Source of the DNA: Acidisarcina polymorpha
GTDB lineage: Bacteria; Acidobacteriota; Terriglobia; Terriglobales; Acidobacteriaceae
Direction: 5' to 3'
Assembly (NCBI RefSeq): GCF_003330725.1
Contig: NZ_CP030840.1
Location: 5,456,001 to 5,520,000, forward strand
DNA length: 64,000 nucleotides
Positions 42,566 through 50,982 of this stretch are shown here, piece after piece (the stretch's first letter is position 1; the number at the start of each line of letters is the position of its first letter). The notes under the pieces were generated by a model. The model did no database searches. It had not been told where the DNA came from and saw only the letters and a program-made list of their open reading frames with translations. The translations under genes and the position numbers were made by a program.

Positions 42566-45500
42566 GAGACTGCCTCGCGCTTCCGTTCCCCTTGCGCCTC
42601 AAGCAGGGCTTCTGAGTCGAGTAGAACTCCGCGTAACGCTGCGAGAGTTTCCGGCGCGGGATGCTCCCACAGTTCACGCTTCGCGGCTTCAAGCAGGCGC
42701 TCGGCAATCGCGTTCAAAGCCCATGGGTTGGATGTGGCGAGGAAATCCCGCATCTCGGGCGCGAGCGCATAGTGCTCCGCGAGACCCTCGTAGACAAAAT
42801 CAGGAGCGATCTGCGCGGTAGCGTCAAAGCCGAAGATGTAGTCCACCGTCGCTGCTAGTTCAAGACCGCCCTTGTAGCCATGACGCTTGATGCTCTCGAT
42901 CCACTTTGGATTGACGACGCGGGAACGGTAAACGCGCAGTGCCTCCTCACGCAGATCGCGCACCTGGGCCGATTCCGGCCGGGAACTGTCGCCGAAGTAG
43001 GCCTTGGGCTGGGTGCCGGTCAGCGCCCGGATCGACGCGATCATGCCGCCGTGGAATTGAAAATAGTCATCGGAGTCGAAGATGTCGTGTTCTCGGTTGT
43101 CCTGATTGTGGAGAGCCACTTGGATAGACTTGAGGCGCTCAGTGAAGACAGGCTGGGCATCGACACCATCGACGCCCTTGCCGTAGGCATAGCCTCCCCA
43201 GGCAAGAAAAGCCCGTGCGAAGTCGCCATCGCTCTGCCAGTTGCCGGTCTCGATCAGGGGTAGGATTCCGGCTCCATAGGAGCCTGGTCTCGAGCCGAAG
43301 ATACGATACCTGGCTTGTGCTTCAGCCTCGTGCGCTGGAAGCGCCGCGGAAAGTTTGAGATCGTCGAGATAGTGTTTGCGGGGGAAGTTCTGGTCGACCG
43401 GCTCGTCGAGTTCGACGACCAGAGAGACAGCATGATCGAACATCTCAATGAGATGGCGGAAGGCATCGCGGAAGAATCCACTGATGCGCAGAGTGACGTC
43501 GACGCGGGGGCGGCCGAGCTGTTCGAGCGGAACGACTGAGACTCCTTCAAGACGACGCGAATGCGCATTCCAAAGTGGCTCGACGCCCAGCAGAGCAAAA
43601 GCTTCGGCGATATCGTCGCCGTGGGTCCGCATCTGCGATGTGCCCCAAACGCTCAGGCCCATCATCTCCGGATATTTGTGTTCTTCTTTGTGAAAGCGTT
43701 CAATGGCTTCGCGCGCGAGCTGTTGGCCTACCCGCCATGCAGCCTGCGAAGGCAGCGCACGGGGATCAACGGCATAAAAGTTTCGACCGGAGGGCAGGAT
43801 ATGAGCCATGCCTCGAGTCGGCGCTCCAGCCGGACCCGCAGGAACGTACTTTCCTTCGAGAGCGTCGAGAAGATGCTCGATCTCGTCGCCCGACTGCTCA
43901 AGTTTAGGAACGAGCTCGTTGCAGGCGAAGCTCAGAACGCTGGCAATGTCGGCCGATTCAATGCCGAGGACAGCGCGCTGCACCTCGCCGATTAACTCAC
44001 TGCGGAATCCCAGGCTCTCGAGCATCGTGAAGAGATCGAGAGCAGCCCGTTCGATAGCCTCTAGTACATCACCGCCGGTGTGGCAAGACTGACCCAGGAT
44101 CTCACGGGTCTGCTCGAGTCGTTTTCCAGCATGATCAAGCAACGCAGAAAGATCGAAGCCGAATGCCGCCGCCAGACTGCTCTGAAGACCAGGCACACTG
44201 AAGTTTGAAAGGCGGGTCAGCGATCGCAGCATCTCGGCCGGTGGGGGCATCTGACCGAGAACATGAAGGCCATCGCGGATCTGCGCCATCCCTAACTCGC
44301 AAAGATAGCCGTCGAGGTCTTCGATCAAGTGGGCCACTTCGTTTCCGTTCATCGAGGCGAGAGTAGCAGGAATGCCCTCCGGCGTGAGTGCATCGTCCCA
44401 CTCGTGTGTGTGGTCGCCGCGCTCCCGGGTGAGCATTGTTTTGAGGTCGAGGTCGGCTCGCAGGTTGGTTCGCTGCACCAGTTCCCAGATCTGTTGCTGG
44501 AGGTAGGGCAGCTTCACTGGATCGAGCTTCTCGACCGAGTAATATTCGTTAACCAGTTGGTTCAGCTCGGCTAACGGGCCGTAAGTCTCGGCCAGCGTCA
44601 TAGGCGGGGTAAGATGGTCGACGATCACCGCGTGAGCGCGGCGCTTGGATTGGCTGCCTTCGCCAGGGTCGTTGATAATGAACGGATAGATCAGCGGCAA
44701 ATCACCGAGCAGAAGGTCTGGATAGCATTCGCCGGATAAGCCGACCCCCTTGCCGGGAAGCCACTCCAATGTCCCATGCTTACCCATGTGGACGATGGCG
44801 TCGGCGCCCCATCCGCCTTGGGCTTGTGGAGTGCCGAGCCAGCGATAGAATGCCGTGTAGTGATGGGTCGGCGGGAGATCCGGGGTGTGATAGATGGCAT
44901 CCGGATCGATGCCATATCCGCGGGGAGGCTGAAGCGCGATAAGGGCGTTGCCGATCTCCATTGCCGCAAATAAATAGTCTTGATCATCTGCCCAGGGCTC
45001 TTCGCCTTCAATGGAGACGATCTTTCCGCCGATCGTCGGCAGCAACTTCTTATCAGTCTTTTTGGCTGGGCGGGTACTAGGTCCATGGTCCTGAGGCTGC
45101 CCCCAGAAGTCCTGCATCCTGCGCGCCGGGCGTTCAGGGAATTCAGAAAATATCCTGCGGTAAGCAGCCCGCGAAAAGCGCTTAGCCTGGGCGGGATCCA
45201 GTGGATAATTCCCATCGTAAGTCCCGTGTTGGAGAAGCCTTTGCATGAACTCGTCGGACGTCTCTGGAGGCGGGGAGATCGCGTACCGCCTCGCTCGCAT
45301 TGCCTGCAGCGTTATGAGCAGACTTGCCGGAGTGTCCAACCCGACAGCTCCCCCGACCTGGGACGCCTTTGCTGCGGAGTTGGTCAGAACAAAAGCCACT
45401 CGCCGGTCCCGGTTGGAGATGCGTCGCAGAGCGGCCAGTCGGCTCGCAATCCCCGCAACCCGTTCAACCCGCTCCTCATGGGCCACATACAAACTTTCCG

Positions 45501-46926
45501 TATTCCCGCCGTGGAGTTCCTTGAATGAGACCGGCACCGAAATGATGCGTCCATCGAACTCTGGAATGGCGACGTTCACGGCAGTGTCGACTGCATTCAG
45601 CCCACGGCGCGATCCCTCCCAGGCTCCGCGGGGCGACTGGCAGGCGATCGCCTGGACAACCGGGATCCCCAAATCGCTGAGCGACTCGAGCGCTGTACCG
45701 GGCAACGATATCGTACCGGTATTGACCTCTCCGAGCGCGAATGACAGAGTGGAGATGAGGACGCTGGCGCGCCCCTCGATAAGCTTGAACACCGCCGGTC
45801 GCCCGTCCTCTTTTGCCTTCAGACTGGAAGTAAAGACACAAAGAGCATTGACGCCTTTTTCCTGCAAAGCCAAGGCAAGCGTATCGATGAAACCAGTATT
45901 GCCGCTCATCCGGTGAGCGCGATAGAAGAGTACGGCTACGGTTGGCTTTGCGGCGTCGGCCTGTCGGACCCAATCTTCGATACTAGCGACTTCGATGTCG
46001 GGCAGATAGATACCATGCTCAGGAGTGGGCGACGGCGGGGCATAGCCATAGCCGGTTAGCATCAGGCGGTCCGAGAGACAGCGAAATAGTTCCGCAAAGT
46101 TAGCGACACCGCCCAGCGAAAGGTATATCCCAGCAGTCTCCAGGACATCCGCTGGGACGTTGATGGTCTCACTGAACTCTGAGCTGTTCTCACCGCAACC
46201 GCTGACCAGCACCAGGGATTTACCGCCCTCGATGCAAGCCGCCCGCAACCGGTCATATCCAGGAATCGAGTGCAGTGGCCCATGACAGCGTACGACGATG
46301 ATGCGGGCCTGTCCCAACTCTGCCTGGAGGAGTACTTCAAGCTGCTCTTCAGTGCGCAGAGCGTTCAAGGAGAGAGCGCCGACGCGAAGCTCCGGCGGAA
46401 GAATCTCGGACGCCTTCATCAAGGTCAGCAGGTCAGTGTCTGCATGGGAAAGCAGCATGATGCCGCTCGCGGGCGCGGTCTTCGATGGGGCGAGTTGTGG
46501 CCCTGTCGAGGGTGGCGTCCGGACGTCCCAGTCATAGTAGTTAAAGACATATTCGCTGAGTTCGGCCTGCGGCTGAAGAAAGCGATCGGCGGCAAGCATC
46601 GCATCAATGTAGTCAAAGATCTGCCGGATTAGCCAGGCGCTGTTCACCGAATGAAACCAGACCGATTTCCCGTCGAACACCAGACTCACCACGTTCGCCA
46701 AGGCACATGGCCCGAGGCAACCGCCCTTGGTGAGATGGACCTGGTTGCGGATCTTCCGCCGCAGCCACTCCTCGGTGTAAACCTCGACCGGGATTGCGGC
46801 GTATCCACGCTCGGTGATTCCGCAGCAGCATCCGCTGTAGCAATAAGTCAAGTGAGCGCGGTGCTGAATGATATTGAATGCGCGGCCGTCGGCGCGAATG
46901 ACTCGCTGGCGATGAGATAACGACAT
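42562..46926 (-). CDS. cobN: Cobaltochelatase CobN with N-terminal [2Fe-2S] thioredoxin-like domain
   Basis: 1454 residues behind a strong GGAGGAGG site. Residues ~130-1454 are the CobN/BchH-type chelatase body that inserts cobalt into hydrogenobyrinic a,c-diamide, with GRIISVPVSFKELHG, LPPTHHYTAFYRWL, VHMGKHGTLEWLPGKGVGLS, and a late HGGMIASIRALTG. The usual length is about 1250-1300; the excess is a separate N-terminal domain. That domain has Cys 29, 33, 34 and 35 (CYSGCCCG) and Cys 70 and 74 (GGCLGPC) followed by NVVSLVFDGKSVWFHSVN, the pattern of thioredoxin-like [2Fe-2S] ferredoxins (as in CbiW-like proteins). It probably binds an iron-sulfur cluster; its role is unknown. Confidence 0.92.
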   Translation of the reverse strand: MSLSHRQRVIRADGRAFNIIQHRAHLTYCYSGCCCGITERGYAAIPVEVYTEEWLRRKIRNQVHLTKGGCLGPCALANVVSLVFDGKSVWFHSVNSAWLIRQIFDYIDAMLAADRFLQPQAELSEYVFNYYDWDVRTPPSTGPQLAPSKTAPASGIMLLSHADTDLLTLMKASEILPPELRVGALSLNALRTEEQLEVLLQAELGQARIIVVRCHGPLHSIPGYDRLRAACIEGGKSLVLVSGCGENSSEFSETINVPADVLETAGIYLSLGGVANFAELFRCLSDRLMLTGYGYAPPSPTPEHGIYLPDIEVASIEDWVRQADAAKPTVAVLFYRAHRMSGNTGFIDTLALALQEKGVNALCVFTSSLKAKEDGRPAVFKLIEGRASVLISTLSFALGEVNTGTISLPGTALESLSDLGIPVVQAIACQSPRGAWEGSRRGLNAVDTAVNVAIPEFDGRIISVPVSFKELHGGNTESLYVAHEERVERVAGIASRLAALRRISNRDRRVAFVLTNSAAKASQVGGAVGLDTPASLLITLQAMRARRYAISPPPETSDEFMQRLLQHGTYDGNYPLDPAQAKRFSRAAYRRIFSEFPERPARRMQDFWGQPQDHGPSTRPAKKTDKKLLPTIGGKIVSIEGEEPWADDQDYLFAAMEIGNALIALQPPRGYGIDPDAIYHTPDLPPTHHYTAFYRWLGTPQAQGGWGADAIVHMGKHGTLEWLPGKGVGLSGECYPDLLLGDLPLIYPFIINDPGEGSQSKRRAHAVIVDHLTPPMTLAETYGPLAELNQLVNEYYSVEKLDPVKLPYLQQQIWELVQRTNLRADLDLKTMLTRERGDHTHEWDDALTPEGIPATLASMNGNEVAHLIEDLDGYLCELGMAQIRDGLHVLGQMPPPAEMLRSLTRLSNFSVPGLQSSLAAAFGFDLSALLDHAGKRLEQTREILGQSCHTGGDVLEAIERAALDLFTMLESLGFRSELIGEVQRAVLGIESADIASVLSFACNELVPKLEQSGDEIEHLLDALEGKYVPAGPAGAPTRGMAHILPSGRNFYAVDPRALPSQAAWRVGQQLAREAIERFHKEEHKYPEMMGLSVWGTSQMRTHGDDIAEAFALLGVEPLWNAHSRRLEGVSVVPLEQLGRPRVDVTLRISGFFRDAFRHLIEMFDHAVSLVVELDEPVDQNFPRKHYLDDLKLSAALPAHEAEAQARYRIFGSRPGSYGAGILPLIETGNWQSDGDFARAFLAWGGYAYGKGVDGVDAQPVFTERLKSIQVALHNQDNREHDIFDSDDYFQFHGGMIASIRALTGTQPKAYFGDSSRPESAQVRDLREEALRVYRSRVVNPKWIESIKRHGYKGGLELAATVDYIFGFDATAQIAPDFVYEGLAEHYALAPEMRDFLATSNPWALNAIAERLLEAAKRELWEHPAPETLAALRGVLLDSEALLEAQGERKREAVS

Positions 46927-46928
46927 GA

Positions 46929-47153
46929 CTAAGCCTCCTCCAGGAGTCTTCCTTGACGCGCTACCCAGTCGGGGCCGCCAATCATTGAGGGGTCAAGACT
47001 GCTATAGCCGTGAGGCAGCAAATCAGAGATGAAGCTTTGCGGGTTAAAGCGAGAGCCAAGCGCTATCTCAACGGGGCGCAACGCGATGGTTGTGTCCGGA
47101 GGCAGCAAAGACGGACGCGAAATTTCTTGAGTCCAACTCGTCATCGAGCGCAA
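46929..47153 (-). CDS. 74-residue unknown protein between riboswitch and cobN
   Basis: From TTG 47153, with GGAG 10 bases upstream (ATG 47144 is an alternative), ending 2 bases before the cobN ATG. The GGAG lies in a 5-base-stem hairpin (47161-47174), as expected if the riboswitch controls this start. The product is soluble-looking, with LRPVEIALGSRFNPQSFISDLLPHGYSSLDPSMIGGPDWVARQGRLLEEA. No signal, helix or metal motif is visible, and no family is recognised. The cobN ribosome-binding site is inside its last codons, so the two are coupled. It may be a small partner of the chelatase, or a leader peptide. Confidence 0.55.
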   Translation of the reverse strand: MRSMTSWTQEISRPSLLPPDTTIALRPVEIALGSRFNPQSFISDLLPHGYSSLDPSMIGGPDWVARQGRLLEEA

Positions 47154-47160
47154 AGTTTCT

Positions 47161-47174
47161 GTTCTCCGCAGAAC
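47161..47174 (-). promoter_or_regulatory. Hairpin overlapping the ribosome-binding site of the 74-residue ORF
   Basis: GTTCTGCGGAGAAC on the minus strand forms a 5-base stem with a GCGG loop; the GGAG Shine-Dalgarno is within loop and 3' stem. It lies directly downstream of the riboswitch core, consistent with translational control. Confidence 0.5.
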
Positions 47175-47187
47175 GTTGCAACATCAA

Positions 47188-47355
47188 CCCTGGCAGGTCT
47201 CCTGGCTCAAAGCGGCACATTCATGCCGACCGCCGGCCTTCCCCAGCAAGCGGCTGAGTGGCACTCTTGGCGGCGCTTCTTTGTTTACAGTGGCGGGACC
47301 GCGCCGGTATCTCTCCGGACTTCCCTTTTAAGCCCCATCGGGCACCTTGGGTTAC
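47188..47355 (-). promoter_or_regulatory. Cobalamin riboswitch upstream of the cobN unit
   Basis: On the minus strand the conserved elements appear in order: GGTGCC, GGGAAGTCCGG, ACCGGCGCGGTCCCGCCACTGTA, GCCACTC, GGGAAGGCCGGC, and the B12 box GAGCCAGGAGACCTGCC. It precedes the 74-residue ORF, cobN and the ChlID-like gene. Confidence 0.95.
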
Positions 47356-47465
47356 TTAATTTGTACCACGGTTGCCGAAGGGACGACGGATAGCTACTAC
47401 CCTCCGTGGGAATCGCCACGCATACGGAAACTTCGATAGATCCAGTTGCGAGCAGGGGCTGGTCG

Positions 47466-48221
47466 TCAAGCTCGTGTGATCTGGATATTCATCTTTTCGT
47501 AAGGCATGGTCAGCACCGCCGGCGTGGCTCGCTCTGTGATAATTCCACTGATTCCAGCAAGCGACACGACGACATAAGGGGACGCGGCATTGAGCTTCTC
47601 GGAGGAAGCGAGCACGATAGTCTCTGCCGCTGCCCGACTCAACGCTCGTTTCACCGCAGCTTCCTCGTAGTCGCCAGTCGTCAAGCCGGCTTTAGGATGG
47701 ACGCCGGTCACCCCCATAAAGAAGGTGTCGGCATGAATCTGTTCAATCGACTCGATCGCCGCCGCGCCGACAGCCACAATAGAGTGTTTGAAAAGACGGC
47801 CCCCAATGAGGATGACCTCCGCCAATGGATGTTCGATAAGTTCCAGAGCCACCGTCGGACTATGAGTGACAATCGTTGCTCTCAGGTCGTGTGGGATGTG
47901 CCGGGCGAGTTGGCGAGCAGTGGTCCCCCCATCCAGAATGACCACCTGGCCGGGTTGAATCATCTTCGCTGCTGCTCGACCGATGGCGAGTTTGCCTTCG
48001 GAGGTAATGGACTCCCGCCGCGCGAAGTCAGCGGTTGCTGGAGATGCCGGCAAAGCGCCGCCATGAACTCTTTGTAAGAGGCCCTCCTGGGCCATCTCCC
48101 TCAGGTCGCGCCGAATCGTGTCTTCCGAGACGCCCATCAACTGGCTGACGTGCTTCGCCACAACCTGGCCATTTTCTTTGAGGAGCGAGAGGATTTGCTG
48201 TTTGCGATGCGTGGTCAACAT
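47466..48221 (-). CDS. DeoR-family transcriptional regulator
   Basis: 251 residues from ATG 48221. The N-terminal DeoR helix-turn-helix is plain (RKQQILSLLKENGQVVAKHVSQLMGVSEDTIRRDLREMAQEGLLQRVHGGAL). The C-terminal sugar-phosphate-sensing domain contains ILDGGTTARQLARHI, EVILIGGRL and HADTFFMGVTGVHPKAGLTTGDYEEAAVKRAL. DeoR proteins usually repress sugar-use genes and release DNA on binding a sugar phosphate. Given the rhamnose/fucose genes nearby, those are plausible targets. It is divergent from nudK, with repeat operators between. Confidence 0.92.
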   Translation of the reverse strand: MLTTHRKQQILSLLKENGQVVAKHVSQLMGVSEDTIRRDLREMAQEGLLQRVHGGALPASPATADFARRESITSEGKLAIGRAAAKMIQPGQVVILDGGTTARQLARHIPHDLRATIVTHSPTVALELIEHPLAEVILIGGRLFKHSIVAVGAAAIESIEQIHADTFFMGVTGVHPKAGLTTGDYEEAAVKRALSRAAAETIVLASSEKLNAASPYVVVSLAGISGIITERATPAVLTMPYEKMNIQITRA

Positions 48222-48228
48222 TTGCCTA

Positions 48229-48269
48229 TGCACGATAATACTTGACAATGCACGAAATTGCACGATAAT
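48229..48269. promoter_or_regulatory. Three phased direct repeats, probable DeoR operators
   Basis: TGCACGATAAT at 48229-48239, TGCACGAAATT at 48249-48259 and TGCACGATAAT at 48259-48269. The starts are 20 and 10 bases apart, placing them on the same DNA face. They lie between the divergent DeoR and nudK genes. Confidence 0.65.
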
Positions 48270-48304
48270 GTCGAAACATGATCGATGCTCTGCAGGGTTA
48301 CTCC

Positions 48305-48907
48305 ATGAACGAACGGGTGCGAATCAAGAAGGTCGAGACGCTGTCCGCTGATTGGTACGTGCTAAAGAAAACGACTTTTGATTTTCTGCGAAGCGACGGT
48401 AGTTGGCAGCAGCAGAGCCGGGAGACCTATGACCGAGGCAATGGCGCCGCCATCCTGCTCTACAACGCCGACCAGCGCACTGTTGTGCTCACCCGGCAAT
48501 TTCGGTTTCCGGCCTTCGTCAATCGACATCCGGGGTTGCTCATAGAGGCAGTCGCGGGGCTGCTCGACGAGGCCAGTCCGGAGGACCGGATCAAGGCCGA
48601 GGTTGAGGAGGAAACCGGCTATCGTGTGCACCACGTCCGCAAGATTTTTGAAGCGTTCATGAGTCCAGGTTCGGTCACGGAGAAGCTCTATTTCTTTGTA
48701 GCCGAGTACGACGCCAGCAGCAGAGTGACAGCGGGCGGCGGAAATGAAGCAGAGGGTGAGGATATCGAAGTTCTCGAGCTCCGAATCGAGGAAGCCATAC
48801 AAGGGATTAGCAGCGGAGTGATCCAGGATGGCAAGACCATCATGCTTCTGCAGCACGCTTGCCTATACATCTTCAATCGGACTGAACGGGGACCCCAGCA
48901 TGTCTAA
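48305..48907 (+). CDS. nudK: NudK-like Nudix hydrolase
   Basis: 200 residues from ATG 48305 (ATG 48278 also possible). The sequence follows E. coli NudK closely in style: RIKKVETLSADWYVLKKTTFDF, ETYDRGNGAAILLYN, VVLTRQFRFPAFVN, and the Nudix box GLLDEASPEDRIKAEVEEETGY. Then come MSPGSVTEKLYFFVAEY and EGEDIEVLEL with DGKTIMLLQ. NudK hydrolyses GDP-mannose and related nucleotide sugars or ADP-ribose. It may share the DeoR-controlled promoter region and overlaps the next gene by 8 bases. Confidence 0.9.
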   Translation: MNERVRIKKVETLSADWYVLKKTTFDFLRSDGSWQQQSRETYDRGNGAAILLYNADQRTVVLTRQFRFPAFVNRHPGLLIEAVAGLLDEASPEDRIKAEVEEETGYRVHHVRKIFEAFMSPGSVTEKLYFFVAEYDASSRVTAGGGNEAEGEDIEVLELRIEEAIQGISSGVIQDGKTIMLLQHACLYIFNRTERGPQHV

Positions 48908-49271
48908 CCGGTCGCTGATGATCCTAATAGCTGGTCCATACCGGTCTGGTACAGACGACGATCCGGAACTGATGGCGCAGAATCTGCGCGCGCTGGAATC
49001 CGTGACGCTCCCCCTTTTTCGCGCCGGGCACATCCCGCTCATTGGCGAATGGATTGCCTTACCACTGCTTCGAGAAGCAGGCTCAGTTCGCCCCGGAGAC
49101 GCCATTTACGATGAGATCCTTTATCCGATCGCAAACCGCCTCCTTAGCCGCTGTGATGCTGTACTCCGTCTTCCCGGCGCTTCGAAGGGAGCCGACGAAG
49201 ATGTACGCCTTGCTCGGGATAGAGGGCTACGGGTCTTCGAAAACTTAGCTGAAGTGCCGGGGTGCGCTTGA
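48900..49271 (+). CDS. DUF4406/nucleoside deoxyribosyltransferase-like protein
   Basis: 123 residues from ATG 48900, overlapping nudK by 8 bases. It begins with LMILIAGPYRSG, a Rossmann-like start seen in nucleoside 2-deoxyribosyltransferase-like and DUF4406 proteins, and has GHIPLIGEWIALPLL, CDAVLRLPGASKGADEDVRLARDRGLRVF further on. The ASxGAxxE/D-type element near the end is the nucleoside-binding part of the fold. The reaction is not known; with a Nudix hydrolase in the same unit, a nucleotide clean-up role is plausible. The longer start at 48828 is inside nudK. Confidence 0.8.
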   Translation: MSNRSLMILIAGPYRSGTDDDPELMAQNLRALESVTLPLFRAGHIPLIGEWIALPLLREAGSVRPGDAIYDEILYPIANRLLSRCDAVLRLPGASKGADEDVRLARDRGLRVFENLAEVPGCA

Positions 49272-49318
49272 ATTTCAATTGAAGCTGGGCGTCACGCGCG
49301 GAAATACTTGACGCGCCT

Positions 49319-50641
49319 TCATCCTCCTGACGCGCCGAGCTTCTTCCAAACGCTTCCGTCCGGGTAGTTGTAGTCCCGCAATGTCTGCGGGTACATTTCT
49401 ATGCTATAACCCGGCACCGCAGGCAACACATAATGGGCATTTCGGATGCGGACCGGATCCACGAAGTGCTCATGAAGATGGTCCACAAATTCTGTGACCC
49501 GGTTTTCCATGGAACCGGAGATACAGAGGTAATCGATTGCGGACAGATGTTGCACATATTCGCACAATCCCACACCGCCAGCGTGCGGGCAAACCGGAAT
49601 TTCAAAGCGAGCAGCCATCAGCATGACGGCCAGGTTTTCGCCAACTCCAGCCAGTCGGCAACTATCAATTTGACATACGTCGATGGCATTCGCTTGCATA
49701 AGTTGTTTAAAGAAGACGCGGTTCTGGCAGTGCTCACCAGTCGCGATTCGAACCGGTGACACCTCGCGTTTTATGCGCGCGTGGCCGAGAATATCATCGG
49801 GGCTCGTGGGCTCCTCCATCCACCAGGGGTCGAACTCAGCCAGCTCACGCGTCCGTCGGACCGCTTCCTCGACGCCCCACTTCTGGTTGGCATCCATCAT
49901 GAGTTTATTGCTGGTACCGATCTCGCTTCGAATGAGCGCCGCTCGTCGTTTGTCGTGCAGAGGCTCGCCGCCTACCTTGAGCTTGAAGTGGGTCCATCCA
50001 TCGGCAAGGCCGTCGCGGCATAGCTGCCGAATCTCATCATCGGAATAACCGAACCAGCCGGCTGACGTGGTGTACGCAGGATAGCCAGATTGCTTGAGAA
50101 CCTCGAGCCGCTCGTTAAAGCCAGTTCGTTTTTGTTTCAGGTGTTCAATTGCCCATTCCGAAGTGATAGCGTCGTCGATGTAACGAAAATCGATGGTTCG
50201 GACGATCTCTTCGGGCGTCATATCGGCGACCAGCTGCCATAGAGGTTTGGCTTCGACTCGAGCGTAGAGGTCCCAGACGGCGTTGATCAGGGCGGCCGCG
50301 GCAAGGTGAATCACTCCCTTCTCCGGCCCGAGCCACCGGAACTGGCTATCATTGGTGAGCTGCCGTGAGAAGGCGCCGAGATCATCCGTGATCGAACTCA
50401 GAAGACGGCCGCGAACATAGCGTGCAAGGTACTGAGCGGCGCTAACACAGAGCTCCGTTCCGCGGCCCAGGGTAAATGTCAGACCATACCCAACAAGGTC
50501 GCTATTTGTCTCCAAAATGACATAGGCGGCTGAGTAGTCCGGGTCCTTATTGACGGCGTCCGAACCAATTTTCGCCCGAGACGTAGGAAACCGAAGATCG
50601 AGCACGCGCACCTCGGTGATTTGTATATCGGAAAGACTCAA
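49319..50641 (-). CDS. L-fuconate dehydratase-like enolase-superfamily enzyme
   Basis: 440 residues from TTG 50641, which has GGGGA just upstream and gives the family's normal length; the longer ORF start is rejected. Features of L-fuconate dehydratase are DLRFPTSRAKIGSDAVNKDPDYSAAYV at the start, the catalytic KLK of THFKLKVGG, metal ligands in MMDANQKW, WMEEPTSPDD and ATGEHCQNRV, and the catalytic His in CPHAGGVGLCEYVQHL. It dehydrates L-fuconate to 2-keto-3-deoxy-L-fuconate in oxidative fucose breakdown. It is divergent from the isomerase gene. Confidence 0.9.
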   Translation of the reverse strand: MSLSDIQITEVRVLDLRFPTSRAKIGSDAVNKDPDYSAAYVILETNSDLVGYGLTFTLGRGTELCVSAAQYLARYVRGRLLSSITDDLGAFSRQLTNDSQFRWLGPEKGVIHLAAAALINAVWDLYARVEAKPLWQLVADMTPEEIVRTIDFRYIDDAITSEWAIEHLKQKRTGFNERLEVLKQSGYPAYTTSAGWFGYSDDEIRQLCRDGLADGWTHFKLKVGGEPLHDKRRAALIRSEIGTSNKLMMDANQKWGVEEAVRRTRELAEFDPWWMEEPTSPDDILGHARIKREVSPVRIATGEHCQNRVFFKQLMQANAIDVCQIDSCRLAGVGENLAVMLMAARFEIPVCPHAGGVGLCEYVQHLSAIDYLCISGSMENRVTEFVDHLHEHFVDPVRIRNAHYVLPAVPGYSIEMYPQTLRDYNYPDGSVWKKLGASGG

Positions 50642-50982
50642 ACGTTCCCCTTTCTTACTGTCTCCAGATGTCTCGCAAGGCCGCTGATTGCGGTACATAG
50701 GTTAATCCTCATGAATTATCTCAGCCTGGCGGTTGGTGGGCCACAGCGGCAGCTGAGCTTCAGGTCAGACCCATTGGCTGAGGTGGAGATGGACGCCCAG
50801 TACGCTCATCAAGTACGCCCATCCTAGCCAACCGGAACGTCCCTTGTTGCTATTGCCGGCCAGGTCGAGACCCTCAGCTTCGCTTGGCCAGGCCCGCCCC
50901 TATACACAATGCAATGTCGTTAGAGGTATTGTAAGTAGGCAACATTCGGCGAGGATCAGCAGGCAAGAGCGAAGGAGTATCG
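50642..50982. other. Divergent promoter region of the fuconate dehydratase and isomerase genes
   Basis: 341 bases with no ORF I trust. Promoters for both sides must lie here. I did not find a full copy of the TGCACGATAAT repeat seen near the DeoR gene. Confidence 0.35.

Noticed and set aside
49289-49314. Short inverted repeat between convergent genes as a terminator
   Set aside because: A 6-base stem with a 14-base loop and no T-tract is too weak to call.
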